From Kitasatospora aureofaciens (lineage in GTDB: Bacteria > Actinomycetota > Actinomycetes > Streptomycetales > Streptomycetaceae): a stretch of DNA of 64,000 nt. The notes beneath the pieces were generated by a model that did not search any database, was not told the origin of the DNA, and saw nothing but the letters and a program-made list of their open reading frames with translations. Each line of letters begins with the position of its first letter. The stretch's first letter is position 1. Location of the stretch: assembly GCF_001188955.3 (NCBI RefSeq), contig NZ_JPRF03000019.1, positions 1 through 64,000 of the forward strand, written 5' to 3'. Position numbers and translations under genes: made by a program. Shown piece by piece: positions 9,501 through 17,483 of this stretch.

Positions 9501-10955
9501 TCAGCCCACCGACTCCTCGCACGCCGTCCGCAGCCGGTGGATGCCCTCCGCCACCTGGGCGGGGCTCTCGGCGGCGGCATAGCTCAGCCGCAGGTGCGGG
9601 GCCGGCGGTTCGGCGGCGTGGTACGGGCGGCCGGGGGTGACCTGGACGCCGGCGCGCAGGGCGGCGGCGACGAGGGCGGCGTCGTCGGTGCCGTCCGGGA
9701 GGCGCAGCCACAGGTGGTAGCCGCCGGGCCGGTAGGCGCCGAGCAGGCCGGGAAGTTCGCGGTGCAGGGCGGCCACGGCGGCGGTTCGGCGCTCGCGCAG
9801 TTCGGCGCCGAGGGTGCGCAGGTGGCGGGCCCAGGCGGGGTCGGCGACCAGTTCCAGAGTCGCCTCCTGGAGCGGCCGGGGCACGAAGAAGCTGTCCACC
9901 ACCTGGGTGGCCCGCAGCCGGGCCAGCGCCGGGCCGCGCGCGGTGAGGGCGCCGACCCGCAGGTTGGGGGAGGCGGCCTTGGTGAGCGAGCGCAGGTGCA
10001 CCACCACGCCGTCCCGGTCGTCGGCGGCCAGCGGGCGGGGCAATGCCGGGGCGTCCGCGTGGACGAGCAGCCGGGCGAAGTCGTCCTCGACCACGAAGGC
10101 CCCGGCCGCCCGGGCGATCCGCAGCACCTCCGCCCGCCGCGCGGGTGAGAGCACCGCCCCGGTGGGGTTCTGGAACAGCGGCTGGCAGACGAAGACCCGC
10201 GCCCGGGTCGCCTCGAAGGCGTCGGCCAGCAGGTCGGTGCGGACGCCGTCGGCGTCGATCGGCACCGGTACCGGCCGCAGCCCGGCCGCCCGGATGACCG
10301 CGAGGATGCCCGAGTACGTCGGCGACTCGACCAGCACCGGTGAGCCGGGCGCGGCGAGCGAGCGCATCGCGACGGTGAGGCCGCCCTGCCCGCCGGAGGT
10401 GATCAGGACGTCCCCGGCGCTGATCGGCCCGGCGTGGCCGCCGATGTCGCGGGCGAACCAGCCGCGCAGCTCGGTGAGGCCGTCGGTGGGCGGGCGGTCC
10501 CAGGCGCCGGGGCGGCGGCCGGCCCGGGCGAGGGCGGCCGCGAGCAGCCGCTCGGGCAGCAGGGAGGCGTGCGGGTAGCCGCTGTTGAGGTCGATGACGT
10601 CCGGCGGCGGCACCCGGAGGGTGGCGAACACCGGGGCGGCCAGCAGGTCGCGCGGGCCGGAGTCGGCGCTGAGCGCGACCTCCTGCCAGGAGAGGTCGCC
10701 GGGGCGGGCGGCCGGTGCCGCCGGTCCGCCCGGGGCCGCGGCGAAGGCCGCCGCCCGGAACACCCCCGCACCGGGCCGGGAGACCACCAGTCCTTCGGCG
10801 ACCAGCACCGCGATGGCGCGGGAGACCGTTCCCGGGCTGACCTGGTGGCGTTCCATCAGGGCCCGGCTGGAGGGGAGCTTCCGTCCCTCAGGGTAGCGCT
10901 CGACCTCTCGCCGCAGACTGTCGGCGAGTTCGGCCACGCTGCTACGCTCGTTCAT
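9501..10955 (-). CDS. MocR-type regulator: GntR HTH plus aminotransferase-like domain
   Basis: Transcription factor of the MocR/PdxR group. Residues 1-75 form a winged HTH (GRKLPSSRALMERHQVSPGTVSRAI); the rest is a fold-type I aminotransferase-like domain that binds pyridoxal phosphate, with the Schiff-base lysine in SLTKAASPNLRVG at Lys326. Members of this group sense PLP or an amino compound and usually control a neighbouring gene. The neighbour here is a divergent EamA-family exporter whose start codon overlaps this one. ATG 10955 is chosen because the HTH begins directly after it and a TATCTT -10 box stands 8 bases upstream; the frame stays open further upstream but reads antisense to the transporter. 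Confidence 0.88.
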   Translation of the reverse strand: MNERSSVAELADSLRREVERYPEGRKLPSSRALMERHQVSPGTVSRAIAVLVAEGLVVSRPGAGVFRAAAFAAAPGGPAAPAARPGDLSWQEVALSADSGPRDLLAAPVFATLRVPPPDVIDLNSGYPHASLLPERLLAAALARAGRRPGAWDRPPTDGLTELRGWFARDIGGHAGPISAGDVLITSGGQGGLTVAMRSLAAPGSPVLVESPTYSGILAVIRAAGLRPVPVPIDADGVRTDLLADAFEATRARVFVCQPLFQNPTGAVLSPARRAEVLRIARAAGAFVVEDDFARLLVHADAPALPRPLAADDRDGVVVHLRSLTKAASPNLRVGALTARGPALARLRATQVVDSFFVPRPLQEATLELVADPAWARHLRTLGAELRERRTAAVAALHRELPGLLGAYRPGGYHLWLRLPDGTDDAALVAAALRAGVQVTPGRPYHAAEPPAPHLRLSYAAAESPAQVAEGIHRLRTACEESVG

Positions 10956-10969
10956 GACAGCACAAGATA
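10943..10969. promoter_or_regulatory. overlapping divergent leaderless promoters of the MocR/EamA pair
   Basis: The two start codons overlap by two bases (minus ATG 10955-10953, plus ATG 10954-10956). On the plus strand TACGCT (10943-10948) lies 5 bases before the ATG; on the minus strand TATCTT (10969-10964) lies 8 bases before its ATG. Both fit TANNNT boxes of leaderless transcripts. The palindrome TAGCGCTA (10968-10975) overlaps the minus -10 box and TAGCGCT recurs near 10895, so it is a candidate operator. Confidence 0.55.
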
Positions 10970-11865
10970 GCGCTACCCGGCCGGTGGCAGTAGCAGCGCA
11001 GCACGGCGGCCACGCCTCCGGCACCGCCCTGGCCGCCCTCGGGGTGGCCTCCTTCTCGCTCAGCTTCCCGGCCACCGCGTGGTCCCTGACCGGCTTCGGC
11101 CCGTGGACCTCGACCGGGCTGCGCGGCGCCGTGGCCGGGGTGCTGGCCGGGCTGTACCTGCTGGCCTCCGCCGCCCCGCTGCCGACGCGGCGGCAGTGGC
11201 CCGGACTGCTGGTGGTCTCGGCCGGCTGCGTGCTGGGCTTCCCGCTGCTCACCACGCTCGCCCTGCGGACCTCCTCGACCGCCCACTCCGCGGTGGTCAT
11301 CGGAGTCCTGCCGCTGGCCACGGCGGTGGTCGCGGCACTGCGCACCGGCCGTCGGCCGTCCCGGGTGTTCTGGGCGGCGGCGCTGGCCGGAGCCGCCGCC
11401 GTGCTGGCCTTCACCCTGCTGCAGAGCCACGGCCGGCCGACCCTCGCCGACCTCTACCTGCCCGTCGGCCTGCTGGTCTGCGCGGCCGGGTACGCGGAGG
11501 GCGGGCGGCTGTCCCGGGAGCTCACGGGGGCCCGGGTGATCGCCTGGGCGGTGGTGACCGCGCTGCCCGCGATGCTGCTGACCTCCGGGTACGGGCTGGC
11601 CGCGGAGCCGGTGCACCTCGGCGCGAAGGCGCTGGCCGGGCTGGCGTACGTAGCGGCGGTCTCGCAGTTCGGCGGGTTCGTGCTCTGGTACCGGGGGATG
11701 GCCGCGATCGGCGTGCCGAGGGCCAGCCAGCTGCAGCTCGCCCAGCCGCTGCTGACGCTGCTCTGGTCGGTGCTGCTGCTGGGGGAGGACCTGCCGGTGG
11801 CGGCGCCGGTGACGGCGGTGGTGGTGCTGCTCTGCATCGCGGTCACCCAGCGGGCCCGGGTCTAG
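10954..11865 (+). CDS. EamA/DMT-family transporter
   Basis: Predicted inner-membrane exporter of the drug/metabolite transporter superfamily, with ten membrane helices in two EamA repeats over 303 residues (VLGFPLLTTLALRTSSTAHSAVVIGVLP in repeat 1, SQFGGFVLWYRGMAAIGVPRASQLQLAQP in repeat 2). Substrate is unknown; relatives move amino acids or metabolites. It is transcribed divergently from the MocR regulator, so that regulator most likely controls it in response to a PLP-reactive amino compound. The ATG has no ribosome-binding site but has a -10 box 5 bases upstream, so the mRNA is probably leaderless. Confidence 0.87.
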   Translation: MTAQDSATRPVAVAAQHGGHASGTALAALGVASFSLSFPATAWSLTGFGPWTSTGLRGAVAGVLAGLYLLASAAPLPTRRQWPGLLVVSAGCVLGFPLLTTLALRTSSTAHSAVVIGVLPLATAVVAALRTGRRPSRVFWAAALAGAAAVLAFTLLQSHGRPTLADLYLPVGLLVCAAGYAEGGRLSRELTGARVIAWAVVTALPAMLLTSGYGLAAEPVHLGAKALAGLAYVAAVSQFGGFVLWYRGMAAIGVPRASQLQLAQPLLTLLWSVLLLGEDLPVAAPVTAVVVLLCIAVTQRARV

Positions 11866-11866
11866 G

Positions 11867-11911
11867 ACGTGTCTGCCGGACACGTTCCGGGGCACGCCCG
11901 GGACACGCCCG
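11867..11911. promoter_or_regulatory. inverted repeat and direct repeats downstream of the EamA gene
   Basis: ACGTGTC-N5-GACACGT (11867-11885) is a perfect 7-base inverted repeat starting 2 bases after the EamA stop. It is followed by two near copies of CACGCCCGGGA. This could be a transcription end signal or an operator for the BlaI-type gene that follows; a TAGGAT -10 candidate for that gene is at 11994-11999. Confidence 0.35.
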
Positions 11912-12053
11912 GGACTCGCTCCGCAGGCTCCCGGGCGGTGTCGTGCGCCCGCGAACCCTCGCGGTGAGCCGTCCGGAGGAGCCTTCCGCTCGTTAGGATG
12001 AGCCCGCGCCCCGCGTCGGTCCGGGGCGCGGCATCCGGAGGGAGTGGGCCGTC

Positions 12054-12479
12054 ATGGCAGACGAGAGGCACGCCCCGGCGTCCGGGGACGCGCCGGCCCG
12101 CAGGCGCGGCCAGGGCGAGCTGGAGGCGCAGGTGCTGGCGGTGCTCCAGCAGGCGCCCGGCCCGGCCAGCGCGGGGTGGGTCCAGGAACGCCTGGAGGGC
12201 GATCTCGCGTACACCACGGTGATGACCATCCTGTCCCGGCTGCACGCCAAGAACGCCGTCTCCCGGAGCCGCTCCGGCCGCTCGTACCTGTGGCAGGCCT
12301 CCTCCGACGCCGCCGGGCTGGCCGCGCTGAGGATGCGCCGGATGCTCGACGGCGAGGCGGACCGGGACGCCGTCCTCGCCAGTTTCGTCACCGCGCTGCT
12401 GCCGCACGACGAGGAACTGCTGCGGGCGCTGTTGGACGCCGCGTCCGCGGATCCGGCAGCGGCCGACCGTGAGAGCTGA
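12054..12479 (+). CDS. BlaI/MecI-family repressor
   Basis: DNA-binding repressor of the penicillinase-repressor family. The 141-residue protein has the winged HTH with LEAQVLAVLQQ and the recognition region DLAYTTVMTILSRLHAKNAVSR, then the C-terminal dimerisation helix with ...LRMRRMLDGEADRDAVLASF. In this family a partner M56 membrane protease cleaves or inactivates the repressor upon a cell-wall signal; such a protease gene follows 3 bases downstream. The ATG follows GGAGGG. Its target is not obvious in the window; no beta-lactamase gene is adjacent. Confidence 0.9.
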   Translation: MADERHAPASGDAPARRRGQGELEAQVLAVLQQAPGPASAGWVQERLEGDLAYTTVMTILSRLHAKNAVSRSRSGRSYLWQASSDAAGLAALRMRRMLDGEADRDAVLASFVTALLPHDEELLRALLDAASADPAAADRES

Positions 12480-12482
12480 TCC

Positions 12483-13442
12483 GTGGGCTTCTTCGTCTTC
12501 CTCCCGCTCATCCTGCCGCTGACCGCGGTGCCGATCGCCCGCCTGACCGAGCAGCACCTGCACCCGCGCGGTGCGGCCCGGCTGATGACGGTGATCAGCG
12601 CCGTGATGGCGGTGTGCAGCGTGCTCTGCCTGGGCCTGATCGGCGTGGTGGGCACCGCGCAGATCCCGGGCAACCCGCTGCCGGACAGCTGGTCGGACCC
12701 GGTGGTGCGGCACGCGCTGCCGTACCACGAGACGGTCGGCACGGCCGCGATGTGGCTGCTGGTGCTGGTGGCGTTCACCTGCTGCCGGACGGTCGTGCGG
12801 CACCTGCGGGTCCGCTCCCGCGCCCGGCGGGCGCTGGCCGGGCTGCCCGAGGGATCGGCCGGGGAGGAGGGCCTCGCGGTGCTGCCGGACCGCAACCCGT
12901 ACGCCTACGCGCTGCCCGGCTCGCCCGGGCGGGTGGTGGTCTCCACCGGGATGCTGGACGGGTTGGCCGAGGACGAGCGGGAGGCGCTGCTCGCGCACGA
13001 GCGGGCGCACCTGCGCCACCGCCACCACCGCTACCTGCTGACCACCCAGCTCGCCGCCTGCGTCAACCCCTTCCTGCGGCCGCTCCAGGCGGCGGTGGCC
13101 TTCAGCGCGGAGCGGTGGGCGGACGAGGAGTCGGCCCAGGCGGTCGGGGACCGGCGGATCACCGCCCGGGCGGTGGCCCGCGCGGCGCTGGTCTCGCACG
13201 CCGCCCCGGCGCCGGGCTTCGCCGCCTTCGCCGCCCCGGCCGCCGCCCAGCCCGGCCCGGTGCCGCGCCGGGTGGCCGCGCTGCTCGGCCCGGTGCCGAC
13301 GGCCCGCAACTGGCCGCCGGCCAAGACCCCGGCGGGCCTGGCGGCGATGGTGGCCGCGGCCGGTACGGCGGCCTCGGCGCTGTGCGCGCTCAACGCGGCG
13401 GTGGCCCTGCTGGTGGTGCTGAAGGCCGTCACCCCGCTGTAG
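12483..13442 (+). CDS. M56-family (BlaR1-like) membrane metalloprotease
   Basis: Membrane zinc protease paired with the BlaI-type repressor. The 319-residue protein has about four helices and the zinc motif HERAH at His172-His176 in a cytoplasmic loop between helices, with the third ligand probably the Glu in AERWADEESAQAVGD. No extracellular penicillin-binding sensor domain is present, in contrast to BlaR1, so the signal is unknown. GTG start 3 bases after the repressor stop, so the two form an operon. Such pairs without a beta-lactamase are very common in Streptomyces. Confidence 0.87.
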   Translation: MGFFVFLPLILPLTAVPIARLTEQHLHPRGAARLMTVISAVMAVCSVLCLGLIGVVGTAQIPGNPLPDSWSDPVVRHALPYHETVGTAAMWLLVLVAFTCCRTVVRHLRVRSRARRALAGLPEGSAGEEGLAVLPDRNPYAYALPGSPGRVVVSTGMLDGLAEDEREALLAHERAHLRHRHHRYLLTTQLAACVNPFLRPLQAAVAFSAERWADEESAQAVGDRRITARAVARAALVSHAAPAPGFAAFAAPAAAQPGPVPRRVAALLGPVPTARNWPPAKTPAGLAAMVAAAGTAASALCALNAAVALLVVLKAVTPL

Positions 13443-13460
13443 GCCTGTGGGCCCGTAGGC

Positions 13461-14459
13461 TCAGATCCGGACGATCATCTTGCCGGTGTTGGCGCCGCGC
13501 AGCATGCCGAGGAAGGCCTCCACCACGCGGTCGAAGCCGTCCACGACGGTCTCGTCCGGGACGAGGGCGCCGGAGCGCAGGTGCGGGACGAGGAAGTCGT
13601 ACAGCTCGGGGCGGGCGTCCAGGTGGTCGCGGACCAGGAAGCCCTCCAGCCGCAGGTTCTTGCCGACGACGTCGTACAGGTTGCGCGGCGCGGCCGGCGG
13701 GTCCTGGAGGTTGTTGTACTGGGCGACGGCGCCGCACCAGGCGATCCGGCCGCGGTCGCGCATCGCGCTGATCGCGCCCTCCAGGTGGTCGCCGCCGACG
13801 TTGTCCAGGTAGACGTGCAGCCCGTCCGGCGCGGCCTCGCGCAGGCGGTCGGCGATCGGACCGTCGTGGTAGTCGAAGGCGGCGTCGAAGCCGAGGTGCT
13901 CGGTGAGGTGGGCGGCCTTGGCGGCGGAGCCGGTGCTGCCGATGACCAGTCCGGCGCCGAGCAGTCGGGCGATCCGGCCGGCGGCGGTGCCGACGCCCCC
14001 GGCCGCCGCCGAGACGAACAGGGTCTCGTCGGGCCGGAGCCGGGCGATCCTGGTCAGACCGACCCAGGCGGACAGCCCGGTGCCGCCGAGGACCGACAGG
14101 TGGGCGCTGAGCGGGACGCCGGCGAAGTCGGGCAGCAGGTGGGCGCGCTCGGCGGTGACCACGGAGTGGGTGCGCCAGGCCTGCCGGTGGAAGACCAGGG
14201 TGCCGACCGGCAGCGTGTCGGCCCGGGTCTCCACCACCCGGCCGAGGGTGCGGCCCTCCAGCGGGGCGTGCAGCTCCCAGCCGCCCTCCTCCATCTCCTC
14301 GCGCATGTACGGGTCGACCGACTGGTAGAGGTTCTCGACGAGGGCCTCGCCGGCGACCAGGGCCGGGACGGGCTCGTCGACGAAGGCGAAGTTCTCGGCG
14401 CTCGGCGCGCCCGAGGGGCGGGAGACGAGGTGGACGACGCGGGCGGTGGGGCGGGACAT
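13461..14459 (-). CDS. NADP-dependent oxidoreductase of the MDR superfamily (CurA-like)
   Basis: Zinc-independent medium-chain dehydrogenase/reductase that probably reduces enone or quinone double bonds with NADPH. The 332-residue protein has the GroES-like N-terminal domain with the YMREEM stretch (family of leukotriene B4 dehydrogenase/curcumin reductase) and the nucleotide-binding loop AAAGGVGTAAGRIA; the adenine 2'-phosphate region follows as GSTGSAAK. The ATG has a GGAG ribosome-binding site. It is divergent from a LysR regulator, 146 bases apart, so it is the probable target of that regulator. Confidence 0.88.
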   Translation of the reverse strand: MSRPTARVVHLVSRPSGAPSAENFAFVDEPVPALVAGEALVENLYQSVDPYMREEMEEGGWELHAPLEGRTLGRVVETRADTLPVGTLVFHRQAWRTHSVVTAERAHLLPDFAGVPLSAHLSVLGGTGLSAWVGLTRIARLRPDETLFVSAAAGGVGTAAGRIARLLGAGLVIGSTGSAAKAAHLTEHLGFDAAFDYHDGPIADRLREAAPDGLHVYLDNVGGDHLEGAISAMRDRGRIAWCGAVAQYNNLQDPPAAPRNLYDVVGKNLRLEGFLVRDHLDARPELYDFLVPHLRSGALVPDETVVDGFDRVVEAFLGMLRGANTGKMIVRI

Positions 14460-14552
14460 CGGCGGTGCTCCGTACGGGTGGGTGCGGGTGGGGCGCGGTG
14501 GGACGTGCCCACCGTAGGGAGCCCGGGAGCGGCCGAGCAGGGGCCGGCGTCG

Positions 14553-14605
14553 ATGGAACGGGGGGTTCCATGAGCGGCGTCGATGGATGCCGGTAGGTTC
14601 GCCGC
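14553..14605 (+). promoter_or_regulatory. LysR-type operator and leaderless promoter
   Basis: ATGGAAC-N5-GTTCCAT (14553-14571) is a perfect 7-base inverted repeat, as expected for a LysR-type site. It is embedded between two copies of GGCGTCGATGGA (one overlapping the left arm, one about 28 bases on). TAGGTT (14594-14599) lies 6 bases before the LysR ATG, giving a leaderless promoter. Confidence 0.6.
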
Positions 14606-15535
14606 ATGACCGATCTCGCACCGCACGAGCTGCGCGTCCTGGTCGCCGTCGACGAGGAGCGGAGCTTCACGGCGGCCGCCGCGCGCCTGGACACCACCCA
14701 GTCCGCCGTTTCGCACGCCGTGCGCGCCTGCGAGCGGAAGCTCGGCGCGGTGCTCTTCGACCGTGGGCGCCACGGCGCACGCCCCACCGAGGCCGGCGCG
14801 CGGGCTGTCGGGTACGCCCGTCGGATCCTGCGGCTGCTGACCGTGATGGGCCCCGAGGTGCGCGGTGCCGGTGCCGGGGCGGTTGGGCCGGTGACCGGGA
14901 CGCTGCGGATCGCCGCCTTCCGGAGCGCCGCCGCCCACCTGCTGCCGCCGGTGCTGGCCCGGCTGGCCGCCGATCACCCCGGGCTCACCCCGCACGTGCG
15001 GATCGTCCGGGAACTCGGCCGGGGCACCGCGGGGGAGGTCGCCGACGGGCGCGCCGACCTGGGGCTGGCCACCCTGGACGCCGGCGGCCCGCCGCCCGTC
15101 CCCGGCCTGGTCGCCGTCCGGCTGTACCGGGAGTCGTACGCGCTCGCGCACCCCCAGGACCACCCGGAGCCCGGCCGGCTGCCGCTGGTCGACTGGGCGG
15201 AGAACTGCGACTCCTACACCAGGGACTGGTGGCAGCGGCAGGACTGGCTGCCGCCCGCGACCGTCGACGCGGAGGACGACACGGTGGCGCTCTCGCTGGT
15301 CGCCCAGGGGCTCGGCATGGCGATCATGCCCCGGACGGCGCTGCTCGGCGCCCCGCCCGGACTGGCCGTCACCGACCTCGGCCCCCGCCCGCCCAGCCGC
15401 TTCGTCGGGTACGTGACCACGCCCGAGCTGGCCGGGACCCCAGCCGTCCGGGCGCTGATCCGCGAGCTGCGCGAGCTGCCGCTGCCGGCCGGGGTGACCG
15501 CCGCTCAGGGAGTGTCCGCGCCCTCGACGCTCTGA
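14606..15535 (+). CDS. LysR-family transcriptional regulator
   Basis: Regulator of 309 residues: N-terminal winged HTH (about 1-60: ELRVLVAVDEERSFTAAAARLDTTQSAVSHAVRACERKLGAVLFDRG) and a LysR substrate-binding domain (about 95-300). It is divergent from the MDR oxidoreductase, and the intergenic palindrome supports control of that gene and of itself. There is no ribosome-binding site; the TAGGTT box places the transcript start at the ATG. The 3' end overlaps the convergent glycosylase gene by 31 bases. Confidence 0.92.
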   Translation: MTDLAPHELRVLVAVDEERSFTAAAARLDTTQSAVSHAVRACERKLGAVLFDRGRHGARPTEAGARAVGYARRILRLLTVMGPEVRGAGAGAVGPVTGTLRIAAFRSAAAHLLPPVLARLAADHPGLTPHVRIVRELGRGTAGEVADGRADLGLATLDAGGPPPVPGLVAVRLYRESYALAHPQDHPEPGRLPLVDWAENCDSYTRDWWQRQDWLPPATVDAEDDTVALSLVAQGLGMAIMPRTALLGAPPGLAVTDLGPRPPSRFVGYVTTPELAGTPAVRALIRELRELPLPAGVTAAQGVSAPSTL

Positions 15536-16080
15536 CGGAGCTTGCGGAACTCGGCGGCCAGCGCGTCCAGGGGGTAGTGGGCGTTGAGGCCGCTCGGGTT
15601 GGGCAGGACCCACACCTCGGTGTCGCCGATGCCCTCCGGCTGGCGGCCGATCGCGGCCTGCCGCTTGCCGAAGGCCGTCCGGTAGGCACCGATGCCGAGC
15701 ACCGCGAGGACACGGGGCCGCAGCCGCAGCACGCGTTCGCGCAGCGCCGCGCCGCCCTCGCGCAGCTCCTCGGCGGTGAGCTCGTCCGCCTTGGCGGTGG
15801 TGCGCGGGGCGACGTTGGTGATGCCGAGGCCGAGGGCGGGCAGCTCGCCCTGCTCGTCCGGGCGGTACTGGCGCACCGTGAAGCCGGAGCGGTGCAGGGC
15901 GGGCCAGAAGCGGTTCCCGGGGCGGGCGAAGTGGTGCCCGGTGGCCCCGGACCACAGCCCCGGGTTGATGCCGCAGAACAGCACCCTCAGTCCGGGGCCG
16001 GTGACGTCGGGGATGGTGGTGCCCTGGGCGGCCTGCAGTTGCTCGGGGGTCGGCCTCATCGGTGGTGGCTTCGGCTTCAC
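15505..16080 (-). CDS. mug: G/U mismatch-specific uracil-DNA glycosylase (Mug/TDG type)
   Basis: Base-excision repair enzyme that removes uracil or thymine opposite guanine. The 191-residue protein has the family motif GINPGLWS (catalytic Asn in the NPGL motif), the following HHFARPGNRFWPALH and the leucine-loop motif NPSGLNAHY near the C-terminus. GTG 16080 is chosen because it overlaps the upstream stop (GTGA), suggesting coupling; an ATG at 16059 would give 184 residues. In a very GC-rich genome repair of deaminated cytosine is a plausible need. Confidence 0.88.
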   Translation of the reverse strand: MKPKPPPMRPTPEQLQAAQGTTIPDVTGPGLRVLFCGINPGLWSGATGHHFARPGNRFWPALHRSGFTVRQYRPDEQGELPALGLGITNVAPRTTAKADELTAEELREGGAALRERVLRLRPRVLAVLGIGAYRTAFGKRQAAIGRQPEGIGDTEVWVLPNPSGLNAHYPLDALAAEFRKLRQSVEGADTP

Positions 16081-17075
16081 CCGGCCAAGTCTGCCTCGGC
16101 CGCCGCCCGCGCCGTACGGCGGTTGCGCAGCAGGCGCAGGCCGAAGACGACCACGGCCGCGTACGTCCAGCCGACGAGGACGTCGACGATGAAGTGCTCG
16201 GCGCCGTAGACCAGGGTGAACGCCATCGCGAGCGGATAGGCGACCAGCAGCGCCCGCAGTGTGCGCCCGGCGGCCGGCCAGAACAGGAACAGCAGCATCG
16301 CCGGGTAGGCGGAGTGCAGCGAGGGCATCGCGGCGACGTCGTTGGCGAACTGACTGCCGTTCTCCAGCAGGGAGTCGGCCTGCGGCAGGCCCATGGCGGA
16401 GATGGTCTCCCAGACCACCCGGTGCAGCGGCGGCAGGTTGCCCTGCTGGGCGACCAGCCACGGCGGGTCGGCCGGGTAGAGCAGGTAGGTGGCGAAGCCG
16501 GCGAAGGTCAGCGTGAAGTAGCAGGCGAGCAACTGCCGGAAGCGCCGGTGGGAGCGCCGCCAGAGCACGGCGAGCAGGACGAAGACCACGAGGAAGTGGG
16601 AGAGGTAGACGGCCGTCGCGGCGTAGTCGTACCAGTGCGGTGAGCCCGGGGTGTAGAGGGCCTGCTGGAGCCGTACGGTCCAGGTCTCGCCGGAGCCGAG
16701 CAGCTCGTCGGCGCGCAGCTGGGGCAGCCAGTGCGGGGCCCAGGGGGTCTGGGCGCCGTAGCCGCGCAGCAGGGAGTAGACCCAGACCACGGCCATCACC
16801 GGGATCCAGTCGCGCAGCACCAGGAGGAAGCCGCGCCCGCCGTGGCCGCTGTGGACGGCGGCGGTCAGCAGGGCGCCGATCAGCCAGAGGAACACCACGT
16901 CATTGGCGAAGGCCATGCCCTGGGTGGCCACGAACCAGACGAAGGCGGTCAGATAGGCCGGCCAGGCCAGCAGACGCAGTCTCGACAGGCCGGTTCGGCG
17001 GTCGCGGTCGGACACCGGGCGCAGTCGTCCGGCCCGCACCGGGGACGGTGGGGCCGGGCTGAGCAGCTTCGTCAT
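16077..17075 (-). CDS. PAP2-superfamily membrane phosphatase/transferase
   Basis: Integral membrane protein of 332 residues with about seven helices. The PAP2 core motifs are visible: MPSLHSAYP (central SxxxH-type motif) and YGAEHFIVDVLVGW (third motif with catalytic His and Asp). The arrangement resembles the AUR1/inositol phosphorylceramide synthase branch (PAP2_3), so it may act on lipid phosphates or transfer polar head groups; the substrate is not evident. ATG 17075 is chosen over upstream options because it precedes the first basic segment. The stop overlaps the start of the glycosylase gene. Confidence 0.85.
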   Translation of the reverse strand: MTKLLSPAPPSPVRAGRLRPVSDRDRRTGLSRLRLLAWPAYLTAFVWFVATQGMAFANDVVFLWLIGALLTAAVHSGHGGRGFLLVLRDWIPVMAVVWVYSLLRGYGAQTPWAPHWLPQLRADELLGSGETWTVRLQQALYTPGSPHWYDYAATAVYLSHFLVVFVLLAVLWRRSHRRFRQLLACYFTLTFAGFATYLLYPADPPWLVAQQGNLPPLHRVVWETISAMGLPQADSLLENGSQFANDVAAMPSLHSAYPAMLLFLFWPAAGRTLRALLVAYPLAMAFTLVYGAEHFIVDVLVGWTYAAVVVFGLRLLRNRRTARAAAEADLAG

Positions 17076-17154
17076 GCTCACCGAAACTAGCAACGGAAGC
17101 TTGAAGGACTCTGGGTGAACTATGACCAGCCCGTAAGAAAATCCCACGGTTGGG

Positions 17155-17280
17155 TCAAATCTGACCGGGCAAAGGTCCCGGAACCGTGCGGACGGGCCAG
17201 GCGGCGCGGCGCAGCGTGCGGCTCGTGGTCGCGGGCAGCAGGGCGGCGGCGAGCACCCCGGCGATCGAGGCCAGTGCGAC
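17155..17280 (-). pseudogene. C-terminal stump of an MFS-type transporter
   Basis: Minus-strand reading in this frame gives 41 residues and a TGA: a hydrophobic helix VALASIAGVLAAALLP followed by a basic tail TTSRTLRRAAWPV. This is how the last helix of a 12-helix major facilitator transporter ends. Upstream of residue 1 the reading runs into the antisense of another stump at about 17281, so the rest of the gene is missing. Reading by pattern only; it is short, so the call is moderate. Confidence 0.5.
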
Positions 17281-17282
17281 GG

Positions 17283-17450
17283 GCCGATTTCTCGCTGCGG
17301 CTCGAACCGGAGCGGCTGGCCCGGCTGCAGGTCCGGCTCAAGGAACTCCTCGACGAGCTGACCGCGGAAGGTCCGAGTACGGCCGACGACGCCGTGGACG
17401 TGACCCTCTTCACCCTCCTCTACGGCCTCCGGCCGGGCACGGAATCATAA
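17283..17450 (+). pseudogene. C-terminal stump of a winged-helix (ArsR-like HTH) regulator
   Basis: The last 55 codons of a plus-strand frame encode DFSLRLEPERLARLQVRLKELLDEL and end ...TLFTLLYGLRPGTES before TAA. This looks like the C-terminal dimerisation helix and tail of the HTH-domain proteins often divergent from MFS genes in Streptomyces. No HTH precedes it: upstream the frame runs into antisense MFS sequence. Together with the adjacent stump it looks like a divergent pair whose middle, with both 5' halves and the shared promoter, was deleted. Confidence 0.5.
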
Positions 17451-17483
17451 ATTCCGCGCCGACTGTCGGTGCGGTGGGACAGC

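Noticed and set aside
17115..17282. N-terminal part of the frame that ends in the HTH stump
   Set aside because: The residues are Arg/Ala-rich without an HTH, and the opposite strand reads a transporter C-terminus there, so this part is not coding.
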